Below are positions 37,821-48,323 of a stretch of 64,000 nucleotides of DNA, one piece after another. The position numbers and the translations under genes were made by a program. The notes beneath the pieces are model-generated. The model made no database searches and had not been told where the DNA came from. It saw only the letters and a program-made list of their open reading frames with translations. The stretch's first letter is position 1. Each line of letters starts with the position of its first letter. Origin of the DNA: Serinus canaria (lineage: Eukaryota > Chordata > Aves > Passeriformes > Fringillidae); NCBI RefSeq assembly GCF_022539315.1, contig NC_066315.1:19753649-19817648 (forward strand), written 5' to 3'.

Positions 37821-40800
37821 CTGGATTGAAGCAAACAAAAAGAAAAAATTGGAAGCTTTAAAATAGAAGCAAAAGGATATTTTTTTCACCATCACTTGCT
37901 GTTTAGCTGACATACAGAAACTCCCTGAACAGTGTTTCTGGAAAAAAAGTGAGAACCACCAGAATGTTTAAATCATGTGCAAAGAGAATCAATGCAGTGG
38001 AGAGAGACAACTGAGAATGAACATTGGGAAAAAAGCACCAAACAACCAAGACCTTCCTTCACCAAACCAAATCCAAACTCATCCATTTATATTTTATTAC
38101 TATAATATATGTTCTTTTCATTACAAATATGTGTGTAGTTACCTTTTTGTAAGAAAATCTCCAAGCTAGTATAGTTTATATGCAAAAGATTTTTCTTAAA
38201 ATACTCTGCAGTGCTAAGGTGAATTTTTTTTCCAGAGCTCTTGCAGGGAAAAACTAAGACTTAACACCAGGATGTAATCAGAGAACAAGTTTGGGTTGTT
38301 TTTTTTTTATTCCATATTATTCAAAGAAGAGACAGAACGAATCCTCAGAATGGCATAGTGTCCCCACTTGCCTTTCCTATTTCTTATTTCTTCCAGTACA
38401 TGTCACAATGGGGTGAGGAAGGAGCATTTTCCCCTTCCAGATTCCCCTGTAGAGCAGTGGAGGGTGGAAAAGGGAGGCAGAACACCTTTCTGGCACCAAA
38501 CCCCCTTTGGTGCATGAGCTCATGCAGGCAGTTTGAGGTAGGTATGGACCAGATCAATAACTGCTTGCTGGGCTGGAGGGACAGCTGTTGGTTTTTCACA
38601 GGTGTCCAACAGCCCAGTATGGATCACATCCAAGCTGAATGGAAGTGCTTGGATGTGCTTGACAGGCTGGACAGCCCCATTCCTTGAAGTACTTCTTGTA
38701 GTGGGGGGAAGATTTAATTTAAAAAGAAGTCTAAGTAGATGCAGCTGTAAAGAACAAACCTATTGCAACTCCAGCCTAAGCAGAGCAGCCAGTACATGGC
38801 ACTGTCTCCAGATTTTGTGTCCTGTGTGGAAACTTTCAGTTCCCCTGCCCTTTGTCTTGCACAGCAGAGGGAGGTGGCCAAGATCCTGCCTTTTAATTGG
38901 ATTTTGGTTAGACACAGGAGCTACAATGCCTTCACACTCCCTTTCCAATTGGTGCCCACTCCAGGCCCCTGCTAATGATTTTGGTCCAGTCTGTGTTATC
39001 ATAATTCACTGGTCATTTTAAATAAAGTTGTAACTGCAGCATTGCAGAACACAACGATGTTCAATTTCATGACTTTCATATTTGTATCAGTTTACTGCAA
39101 CAATTAATTACAAGGTGAGGGGAAAACAGAAATAATTCAAACAAGCATTCCAGACTCAAGTTAATGTGCAGACTGGCTGAGTCATCAACCAACTTTTTAT
39201 TGCTCCTTTTATTCCTTAGATCTTTAAGTGGCTAAAAGTCATGTCAGAGGTACATCAAAAGCACTAACAGTACTGAAGTATATCTGCTGGACATTGCATG
39301 AAATGCACCAAATCATACTCAATATTTCTTCAAGAATTTTCTCATACCTGATAAAACAATTGCAAATTAAGATGCATGAAATAGCAAGAATTGTAGCATT
39401 TTAAATTAAAAAGAAATAATAATTCAGCATTATTTTCCAAGGTAGCATTAATTTTCACAGGAAATATGACTTCAAAGCAAACCCATGTCAATTTGCTGGG
39501 AGACAGACTTACAGAGGTAACGTCACTGCATAGAGAGGAAAAGTTCAGAAGGAAGAAATCTCTGGGATTTTTTAGACAACTTTTGCTGAGTTTCCCATGA
39601 ACAAAAAAAAAAAAATCTAAACTTCTAAGAAAAAATTCCAAGTCTCATAGGAACAGACTACACTTAGAAGTTCTATTTCAAGTGGGCATGTGTATAAAGT
39701 CTGGGATATTCTGGGAGAAAAATATATATAAGAATATTTAGTTATCGTTCATTTCCTGGCAAATATTTTTCATTATGAAGACTATTGAGCAATAAAGACT
39801 GGAATTCCAATTTTTATATATTTTCACTGCAGAAGCTTTGTTAAATCTGAGCAACACCCAGGGAAAAGAGCAGGAAACTGTCACCAACATGAGACCAGAA
39901 GCTGAAACCTAAGCAGAAAAATAATTTTGCAATAATCCCAAATCCCAAGAAAGAGTGGCAGCAAGACAGATGTTCAATTTGACACCCTGATCTGTATCTT
40001 CATGTCTGACAGCTGATTTATCTCCTGAAGTAATCCAGAGCATTATCCAAGCAGTCCCAGCATGCAGCCTGTCCTTCAAAGCCTAGTTCTACCCCTCTGG
40101 CTCATTCACATGAAATGCAAAATAATGTCATATTTAGGGCTTTTACAGAGACCATAGGCTCATACTAGTCTTTGGAGAAACCCTTAATTCTTTACTTTCA
40201 TATAAGCATTTGTCTAAAGTTATATTCCCTCAAGAGACAAGGATAAAATCCTCCATAAAAGATAATGGAAGAATGCACCTCTTGTTTCATATTCCATATT
40301 TTATTGTTCCAGGCACAATAAAAAATGCTGCCTGGAGTAAATGCCCTTTCCAGAGGAAACAAGACCAAGCACAATGAGGATTTCAGGCTTTTAGCTTACC
40401 CACCTCTTGTGCCAGTGCTAAAAATATATACTAACCTGAGACTTGTTAGACATGTCAGGGAATTCAACAGGCATTTCAGCCATTGCCATTTATTACATTT
40501 TTGTACTGCACAGGAAAGTTAAAAAATTGTACTGATATCCAATACAGTCTCAATAATTGTCTTAATTAGCAGAAAAATAAAAAGCAAATATCCTAGAGCT
40601 GATTTTAGACTCCTGCTCCAAACAGACCTCTGCATCCTATTTGGATATAACAGGGAGTCCTAGCAGAGGAAGAAAATCTTTATGTGGTTGGACACAAAAC
40701 TGTAATTTGAAGAACCTGGATTTAAGCTGCTGCTCTTTCTCACAGATTTCAGGTGAATTCAGTGATTGCTAACATGCTCTGATTAGAAGGTTTCAGTGTG

Positions 40801-41009
40801 GACAGATAAATACAGGCTCTTCTAAAACCATCTGTTTTGTATCTAAAATGAAATTTGAAAATCCCAACAAAGATGGTAGCTTCCTTTGTTGCACAGTGAG
40901 TAGGAGAACTTAGATAAGCTTTCTAGTTAGAATTAAAACTTTTGATAAATCCAAGCTCTTCCTTGGACTCAGAACAAAAATCTCAAGGACAAGCACTACC
41001 TTGTACATC

Positions 41010-41676
41010 TGCCCTGGTTTCAGCTGGGGAAGAGTTAATTTCTTACAGTGGATTCAGAATGACAGTGGTGTTGATAACACGCTGATGTTTCAGGTTTTTG
41101 CCAAGTCATAGAAATCCTATGGCAAGGACTTGTTTTTCCCTTTGTCTCATGCTCTACCAGGGAGGAGTTTGCAGGGCTGGCTCAGCTGATCAGAGCCTGG
41201 TGCTAACAACACCAAGGCTCTGGGTATGGGCTGCATGTGGGCCATGCACTCATGTGCTGGACTCAGGCATCCTTGTGGGGCCCTTCCAACTCAGAATATT
41301 CTGTAATTCTGTAAAAAAATAAAATAAAACCCCCAAAACTGGGGCAAGGGGGAGCATAGCTGGGAAGGGTCATGCCCACTGAATAAACAGGTGGAATTTA
41401 GCTGGAAGCACAGATGATCTGGGGTCAGGAAGGGGAGGTTTGACACCAGTCAGTGAGAGGGTAGCAATTGTCTGGTACATTAATTGCATTTTTTACTTTT
41501 TGTTATCATTATTATTTACCATTGTTACCCTTACCATTGTTTTATTTTACTTTATTTTTGTTTTCAATTAATAAACTCTTCTTATATCAACACACAAGCT
41601 TTACTACACTTCTCATTCCACCACAACCCAGCAACTGTGTGATGTTTCATCTCCAGCTGGGCTTAAAAACCTGCCA
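41010..41676 (+). mobile_element. Solo LTR, avian ERVL-like, split by a SINE
   Basis: The left part starts TGCCCTGGTTTCAGCTGGGG and continues with GTTGATAACACGCTGATGTT and a CATGCTCTACCAGGGAGGAG segment. The right part resumes after the SINE with CATAGCTGGGAAGGG, an AT-rich U3/R-like stretch with AATAAA-type signals, and ends near GGGCTTAAAAACCTGCCA. These blocks resemble a common bird LTR family (TG...CA ends) that I recall as ERVL-related. No internal retroviral genes flank it, so it is a solo LTR. Target-site duplications are not visible. The family name is from memory and needs a repeat-library check. Confidence 0.6.
41172..41330 (+). mobile_element. tRNA-headed SINE with CR1 tail (TguSINE1-like)
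   Basis: The head (TGGCTCAGCTGATCAGAGCC, then TGGTGCTAACAACACCAAGG) follows a tRNA-Ile gene: A-box, anticodon arm GTGCTAA.AAC.CCAAGG, and a decayed B-box region ending GTGGGCCA. It is joined to a CR1-type tail (TCCTTGTGGGGCCCTTCCAA, CTCAGAATATTCTGTAATTC) and an A-rich end. This tRNA-Ile plus CR1-tail design is that of the zebra finch TguSINE1 family and points to a songbird. It is inserted inside the older LTR, so it is younger than that LTR. Confidence 0.8.
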
Positions 41677-41901
41677 TGAAATTCTTTGCAGCAGTATTTT
41701 GTAGTGCAGTATTCCAGAAATACTGGAATTCTGATGCAATTTTACTCTTAGAATAGCAGTTAAAATTCACTCTCACCACTTAGATCAATTCCTTACAGGA
41801 AATAGCACCAATTGTGTTCGCCACCAATGCATGTGACAAAGATTGAGCCTGGATAATCAGTTGCTAATCAGTTCATGAACTCAAGGAAAGTTCCACCCTT
41901 G

Positions 41902-41940
41902 ACAAAAAAATACAAAAAAAAACAAAACAAAACAAAAAAA
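41902..41940. repeat. A-rich (CAAAA)n tract
   Basis: A-runs broken by single C or T residues in intron 1, 0.2 kb right of the solo LTR. Confidence 0.85.
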
Positions 41941-42327
41941 TGGAGCTTATACCTGGTCTGGGTATTTTGTATTAAATCTGAATTCTATCAAACAAGTTTC
42001 CCACAAATTGAGGAAAAAAGTATGACTTGCTGAATCTTCATTGAATCTGGATGAGGAAACACTTGCTTTGTGATGTAATATCCATATGAAGACTCATGAG
42101 AGTCTTGCACTTCACAAATGTTGAAAAAGAAGAAAAGCATAAAAAAAAATATCAAACTGAAGCTGGAATAAACTTTTCTTTAAAAACTGAAGAGGCTAAA
42201 AAAAAAAAAAAAAGCAAGAAAAAAGAATTCCCAAACATTTTCCAACATAAAAACATTCCTTCTAGTTCTCTCTTCTGTCACATTTGGTTACCAAACTGTA
42301 TCACATTGCTAAACCCAGAAGACTCAC

Positions 42328-42505
42328 CTTGTTTGCCATCAGTGCTGTCTCCACAGCAGCTGGTGGAGATGCACACTTCTCCAGGTGCAGCAGAAGAGCC
42401 ATCCCCACGCTGGCATCCCCCTGCTCTGGATGGCTGAGTGTTCGCTGGAGCAAAACAGAACAGCACACAGATGTATAGGAGCCTGTTCATGGGCTGTGCT
42501 ACCAT
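42328..42505 (-). CDS. MALRD1: Coding exon 1: signal peptide and Cys-rich LDLa-like stub
   Basis: First coding exon. Two in-frame ATGs occur, at 42505 and 42490. The first gives a short n-region (MVAQP) before MNRLLYICVLFCFA, a typical signal-peptide hydrophobic core followed by a small-residue cleavage area (APANTQ). I take the upstream ATG; the second (Met6) would also give a good signal peptide. After the signal comes a segment with Cys31, Cys45, Cys50 and Cys51 ending GEVCISTSCCGDSTDGKQ, which resembles the last half of an LDLa module (C..GD..DG pattern) but lacks the full six cysteines. The exon ends in phase 1 at a strong donor (G|GTGAGT), matching exon 2. It has 59 codons plus one base when counted from 42505. 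Noncoding exons further upstream cannot be excluded. Confidence 0.85.
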
Positions 42506-42550
42506 CCAAGGCTTCACTTGGAAAATAATCACTGAAACTGCCTGGAAGTG

Positions 42551-42560
42551 CCTTTTATCA
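42551..42560 (-). promoter_or_regulatory. TATA-like box upstream of coding exon 1
   Basis: The minus strand reads TGATAAAAGG, about 50 nt upstream of the first in-frame ATG of coding exon 1. A start site some 25-30 nt downstream would fall near 42,525-42,530, within TTTCAGTGA, leaving a short 5' untranslated region. The position is right for a core promoter. The motif is common in AT-rich DNA, so only RNA 5'-end data would settle it. Confidence 0.35.
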
Positions 42561-42678
42561 AGCTGTGTTTACACACATCTCTCTGGGAGATGTTTTTAGA
42601 ACCTCAGTTTCTTAATCTGCAGCTTACAGGAAGTCACTGCTTCTGCAAAGCAATGACTTTCAACCTGGTGTGTCTTAG

Positions 42679-42691
42679 GATAATATTTAAC
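42679..42691. promoter_or_regulatory. Possible HNF1-type site upstream of exon 1
   Basis: The minus strand reads GTTAAATATTATC, two differences from the palindromic HNF1 consensus GTTAATNATTAAC. It lies about 150 bp upstream of the inferred start site. HNF1 factors drive many enterocyte genes, and MALRD1/DIET1 is expressed in small intestine, so the site is plausible in context. It is a short AT-rich match and may be chance. Confidence 0.3.
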
Positions 42692-43942
42692 TGAATATAA
42701 CATTTTATGACTAAAAAATATTGGCACATGCTATGAAAGTCAACTGTGTATCATTAACTTGCTGATTGGATTTATTGCTCAGTGGTTTGAAAATATATTA
42801 GATAAGAAAACAACAGGAAGACAGGATAGAATTACTAAATGACCAACATCCCCAAAGATCTGTATTTGCTCAGAAGGAGCTGACAAATGTTTACAAAATG
42901 TATGAAAAGTTTGTACATCAAATGTAAAAACTGTGGAGAAATTCAAATTTCAATTGATTTTGCATCAAAAGGATTGCAAATCAGCACACTGACTTCTTTC
43001 TCTTGTGCCAGGATGTTTTAGTGACACCTTTCACAGTGTTTCAATGGTTCACCAAATCACACCAAATCAAATGTGCTTCTGGCCACACCTTTAGACCAAT
43101 GACTCAAGGACCTTCAAATGCAGGACAGGGACATGGAGATCCAAACAATCCAAAGAACCAACCTTGAGAGAGAATGCTGAATTAAAACAGGGAAATTGTT
43201 TTACTGAAGTAGTTTAAATACTTCAGATGCCCCAAACCCAGGGACAGAGTGCTAGTAGGAAAAAGAGAAGTCAAATGCAAAATTTGCAAGGCAAATAATG
43301 GTAAGAAGTAGACAAAATAAATCTGGCAGTAAGTAAGAATGGCATTCCTTCAATAGGAATAGTGGGATGAAAAAAAATCCCAGTGACAAGTAACTGATGC
43401 CAGCAGGTCTGGAGATTTTGTCACCTACAAATTCACAAAATCAAGTGAGGGGAATGCACATCCCACCATGCATAACTCTGATTTGCCTGTTAGCCCTGGT
43501 GAGCAGGAATGAGACAAGAGATACCTCTGTACCTAAAGTATGCTGATTGGAATGCACAAGTGCCACGGTATCTGTAAAGAGAAACAGGAAAACTCTGCCT
43601 GTAGGGGAATAAATCATCTCCATGTTCTGCAGATCTGTATTTTCCTAATGTAAGAAATCTCTTGTCAGGGAACTAAGACTACTACTCCAACATCACCTGA
43701 AGGCAAGAAGTGCAAGGTCTGATGCAACTTCCTATTATCTCCAACACCAGAGGCAGGCACATATTTATTGTGACAAAGGTTCCTGTTCTGCCTAGAAAGC
43801 ATTTTCCAGCTCATTTGGTTCAACTCCACCCTTTTCATCATTATTTCTGTGCACATTGTTTTAGCTGTTTTATTTTAATGTTTTGTCCTCAGGCCATAGA
43901 GCTGTTTGGAAAACTTCCTGATAAAAAGCAGAGCTATGACTA

Positions 43943-43960
43943 AATTAATTAATTAATTAA
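43943..43960. repeat. (AATT)n microsatellite
   Basis: About four and a half AATT units in the 5' flank, followed within 30 bases by an AT-rich TTTATTTATTTATATA stretch. Confidence 0.9.
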
Positions 43961-46046
43961 GGGTTCATTGATAGATAAATATATATTTTTTTATTTATTT
44001 ATATACCTCAAGAATGCATATCACTGAATTGGTTTTTTCCACTCTGTAAGTACAGATTAGGCTAGCACCTTATATTTAAAAAAAACCCAACAACAACAAA
44101 AACCCCACACAAGAGAACACCCTATGCCATATATTTTGACATTACTACATTTGTAAAAGCTTAAATATTTCTGCTATTCAGCTGCTTTCAATTAATTTTC
44201 TCCAACATACAATATTTTATTTCTTTTTTTCTTTGTATCTTCTTAAACTCCCCTCACACTGATAAGCACATAATATCAGGATTTCCCTCTCTTTCAGCTT
44301 TTTTTCATTTTATAAAAACTCCCACTGCATTTTTCCCAACTGTCGAACTTTTGTGACTGTAGTATAAATCTGTATAAAAGTTTTCTGAGTCAAAGGGTAA
44401 TTTTTACAGGAACTGGTTCCCATTTCCAGCTCATGCTCTAAAACTTTCATAACAAGCAAGTTTGCATGTCCTGAACAAGTCAAAACCACAATAAAATCTG
44501 TTGAGAGAGGAAATAACTGAAAAATGTCCCAAATATTCAGAAATATTTAGGGTGTAATCCATGGATCTTCAGTGAATAAAGTATTTCATGAATATCAAAC
44601 AGAAAGTGCAAAGCCAAAGGAAAGGTGCCTCATATTTTTGGGAAGTGTTTGGCTATGTACATATTGGGAGAGATTCTTGATGAGTGCAACAGTTCAGCCC
44701 TCTTGTCAACTAAGAATAAGAACAACAAAGGTTTTTAAAATTCTGAGAATCTTATAGAAAGGAACAAGAGGATGCTTCTGAAGCAAAGGACTTTCAGGGA
44801 ATGTCAAAAGGACAAACAAATACTTTAAGTTCTGAACTGGAAGCACCCTGATAAACATAAAGGAGGCAGAGAGGGAAAAGTATAAACTGGCAAAAATGTG
44901 CAGGATGTCAATAAAAGCAGAAGATGGGCACTAATCAAAGGGTATATTTAAAAGTACTAGAGAAATATTGCAGAGAAAATGAAGAGTGAAAGGAAAGCAA
45001 GCAAAGCCAGACACTATGTCTATTATCAAAATTATTTTAGCAAACAAACAGTTTTTAAAAAGAAAAGAAAGTTAAAATAGAAAACTGCTTGAATTTACAT
45101 CAAAGCTGGATTTTTCTGGCTTACCCTAATTCCTTTAATTTAAGGCAAGACAAAGCACATTTCACTTAAGTGGAAAAGATTGCCCGCTCAGCCTTCAACT
45201 CAAGTAAACCTGTTGAAAAAGTTTCAGATATTTAATCTAGGAGTTTGAAAGGGTAAGTCTTAAAAAGAAGTCCAAACAGGCTCTGAAACAGGGCCAGAAA
45301 GATTTTTGAGACCATTTTTCATGTGAACAGAAAGTTATTTGCTTAAGCATAAAATGGATTGCAGTTAGCAATTCTCCTTCAGGTTTCTGTAGAGCCACTC
45401 ATTATCAGGAATGAAACAGAGGAAAGAACTAAACTGGGATATGAGCTTCACCATCTAAAAACATGGTCAAATTCTGCTGCAAATACTAACTTTCTTTCAG
45501 GGAAAAGTCTTACAGAGTAGAAAAGTCACCCTTTAGAATAATCCAAATTTCATTAGGTTTAATATAGCTTTTAAATGGCAAACTTATAATCTGCTGGTTT
45601 TCTTTTTTCTTTAATGTGATCAGACTAGGCAGAGTGCTGTGCCAGTGTATGCAACTTTAACATATCTCTCCTTCTCTTCTAATACAAAGTTTTAGCAAGC
45701 ATTGTTAATTTTAACAAAATCCTCCCAAATCTTTTATGCAAGAACAATTTTAGCTGACTTTTAATAAAACCACCAAAGCTGTACTTTTTAAATAATTCCC
45801 AAAAATTCAGACAAGCCTTCATTTTGAGAGCCCCTTCCAAAAAAATACACTATTCATATTATCATATGACCATTCTAATTTTAAATTGTTAAACTGTAAC
45901 TGAAAGACTTCTGTACAGTAGCAGAAAGTCAAGCAACCACCATTACCCCAAACTGATCCATTTTAAACAAGAAGTGACAGAATTCTTTACTTTGATGTGA
46001 AAGGCAATAATTGCACAGCATCTGTTTTCAGTTAAGTGGCACTAAT

Positions 46047-46076
46047 TCAATAGTTATCTGAGAGAATAACTATTGA
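46047..46076. other. Hairpin, 11-bp perfect stem
   Basis: TCAATAGTTAT and ATAACTATTGA flank an 8-nt loop in the 5' flank. Too short to call an RNA gene. Confidence 0.7.
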
Positions 46077-47382
46077 GGACGAAGATATTCATATATTTGA
46101 ATAAAAAGATTCTGGGCAAGGTTTCTTACCACTCATCTCCATTTGCTAAAAGAAATCAGTGAAATCAATTGAGAGGTTAAAATCAAACTTGATGCATTGA
46201 TCAGTGTACATTATGAGCTCCATAGTTACAACTCCTAGAGTAAAAAATCCATAGTGTTAGGAAAAGGTGTGATGAAATAGATATAATCAGGTTGAAGTCC
46301 TAGATGATTACAGACTGAAGAAATATTACATTTTGTAAAACAATTTGGGAGCATCTTTTCAATGGATAAAATTCAAGAGGAAATCACAGGTGGTGATAAA
46401 GTAGAGAAAATATTCAGTGAAAGATAAGTATGGGTGTACCACATACTACAAATTTCTAGAAATTATTCCTGAAAAAGAGACAGCAGGTATGTATTAAAAA
46501 TCTTTCTTGGCCAAAACTCCCTTTTATCTTAATTCCCTCATCCATAAACAAACAAGTGGCTTGAAAATTTCTGACTTTCTCTGATACCCCCTGATACTCC
46601 TAGACCATAAGACTAAGTAGGAACTAATAATGCTGAATAACCTTTCTCCACCAATTTTAAGTCAGCCTTCAATATGAGGGCAATATCTTGAGATACAAAG
46701 AAATAATATTCCACTCAGATAAGAGAGGGATACTTTTCAGCTCTGATTTTCAGAGAGGTGAAAGGATAACATTCTGAACGGACAATAGCTCATTTGAAAC
46801 ATACTTTCAGTGCAATTATTATGCAGTTCAACTTTATGCAATGAAGGCACAGGCTTTGGGAAGAGTCCTTAGAATTAAAGGACTCAGGAGCTTAATGGTA
46901 GAAGCTTAGCACTTATAATGAAATTGTGTAAAACTTCAGAGTACATGCTTTGCTTGGAAAAAAGAAAATCACAGGATAACTGTGTGCTGCCTCAATAAAA
47001 CAGCTCTATCCTAAGTTTAAAATGCCTAGTAATACTTCTTAAATTAACCCAGACATATTAAAAAATTTATTTAGAGTAATCACTTTTCAATTGGAGCTAT
47101 GTGTTACTTACAGCAGTGTGACACTTCAAGGAACTGTAGGATATATTCTATCACTTATTAATTTCTTGACTATTTTTCATTCTATCATTACCCAAAAATT
47201 GTTTAGATCTAGAGATTAATTTAATCCTTGCATCTAAGATAAATGAATATGAATCTCAGTCTAGATGCATTGTCCTGTTAATGTGAAATGCAGTGCCTTC
47301 TCATAGATCTACAGAATGTTAGAACTTTCCTTGCAGGTTTTAACAACTTGTTAATGTCCCTTTGTACTTCGAGTGACTTTGT

Positions 47383-48199
47383 TTACAGTGAGAGATCAAT
47401 GGGATAAGCAAAGAAATTAACAAATAGAACATACAAACAAACAAACCTTCTTATGACCTTCCTAAGCTGGCTGCCACTAAAACATGGGCATTTTTCAGTA
47501 CTGTAAAAAACTCTCATAAAGCAGAAGCTGTAAACACAGCTCAGAGGGACACTGAAGCTGCTCCAAATCGTATTTCTAGAACAACCACCGATAGGAAATG
47601 AGTCAGAAACACCCCATACCACTATTTCCATCTCCCAGTCACACAAAATAACCCTAGACCTCCCAAGCTCATCTGGGAAAGGGGGTGTAGCTGGCAGGCT
47701 AGACAAGTCCCAGGTGACTGAAGTAAACACATTATTCTCCCCAGTCACAGAAAAAAAAACAAAACCCAAAACCAAAAACAAATGAAGAAACAAATAAAAG
47801 AGGTAAATCCCTTTCACAGCCCCAAACTCCTAAATACCTTAGTCTACCATGCAGACTCTAAATCTTCCCAATTTCCCATTCTTCCTCTGCTGTTCTACCC
47901 AGACTGCTGCTTATCCCTACTTGATTTACCAGGTAGTGATCCTCCACACCTGCATTAAAGTGATGAGCTTTCTGCTGCTCTCCTAGAAAAATACTCCAGT
48001 ATGGTTTATCTGTGAACTTACTAGAAACTTGATAGATTTGGATTTCTTGAAAATGTTGGTAGTCTTGGAGTACCAGTGCCAGAGAAGCTGCCATGCCATG
48101 GGTCCACCACCACAGGGTGTGTTCTCCTGCAGCAAGCAAAACTACTCTGAGTTGCTCTGAATGCAGCTGAGCATGATAAAGTTTGAGATAAAGAGACAT
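47383..48199 (-). other. Two adjacent long minus-strand open frames, unidentified
   Basis: Open frames of 113 codons (47,858-48,199) and 144 codons (47,383-47,817) lie head to tail on the minus strand, in sequence richer in G+C than its surroundings. The second begins with a hydrophobic stretch (LFYLFLHLFLVLGFVFF) encoded partly by a T/G-rich tract, so that feature may be a composition artefact. I recognise no domain. A decayed repeat (possibly an LTR) is more likely than a gene. Confidence 0.3.
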
Positions 48200-48284
48200 T
48201 TTCTCATCTCATCCTCTGCTCAGTGAAATGCACCACACATTTTCAGCTGACAAAGTTGTTATTGAGATTTTCTATTCAAAATCT

Positions 48285-48323
48285 CCAGTGTTTATTTTCA
48301 AATGCCCAGTGCTTATTTTCAAA
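48285..48323. repeat. 18-bp direct repeat, 21-bp period
   Basis: CCAGTGTTTATTTTCAAA and CCAGTGCTTATTTTCAAA lie 21 bp apart in the 5' flank, one mismatch. Confidence 0.9.

Larger units (their letters stand above)
37821..42327 (-). other. Intron 1
   Basis: A 4.5-kb first intron. It contains a GC-richer stretch at 38.38-39.00 kb of unknown nature with plus-strand open frames of 109 and 139 codons, an ERVL-like LTR interrupted by a SINE at 41,010-41,676, an A-rich simple tract at 41,902-41,940, and an A-run near 42.2 kb. Confidence 0.6.
5617..42505 (-). other. MALRD1: Partial gene model: multi-domain MAM/LDLa protein, MALRD1-like (10 coding exons)
   Basis: Ten exons read on the minus strand (42328-42505, 37680-37820, 33913-34007, 33670-33831, 29726-29819, 25984-26127, 22286-22443, 15615-15707, 13227-13434, 5617-5763) splice into 1,420 nt, 473 codons plus one base, with no stop. 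Every junction has GT and AG, and phases match at all nine joins (1,1,0,0,1,1,0,0,1). Order of modules: signal peptide, Cys-rich LDLa-like stub, MAM1 (about residues 61-220), MAM2 (225-382), LDLa (388-424), MAM3 start (426 onward). MAM and LDLa alternation in a large-intron gene is the layout of MALRD1/DIET1, a Golgi/secretory protein of enterocytes that affects FGF15/19 and bile-acid homeostasis. MAMDC4 (endotubin) is the alternative, but its gene is compact in mammals. The exon model is firm; the symbol is inferred from architecture without a database search. Confidence 0.75.
42692..47382. other. 5' flanking sequence, no gene recognised
   Basis: AT-rich sequence upstream of coding exon 1. 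It contains an AATT microsatellite (43.94 kb), an A/C-rich tract near 44.08 kb and a short hairpin at 46.05 kb. No exon, transposon or RNA gene was identified. Confidence 0.5.

Noticed and set aside
41172..41245. tRNA-Ile-like sequence considered as a functional tRNA gene.
   Set aside because: The B-box region is decayed, the acceptor stem does not pair and it is joined to a CR1 tail, so it is a SINE head.
41708..41730. ATTCCAG/CTGGAAT palindrome just right of the LTR.
   Set aside because: Only a 7-bp stem, common by chance in sequence of this length.
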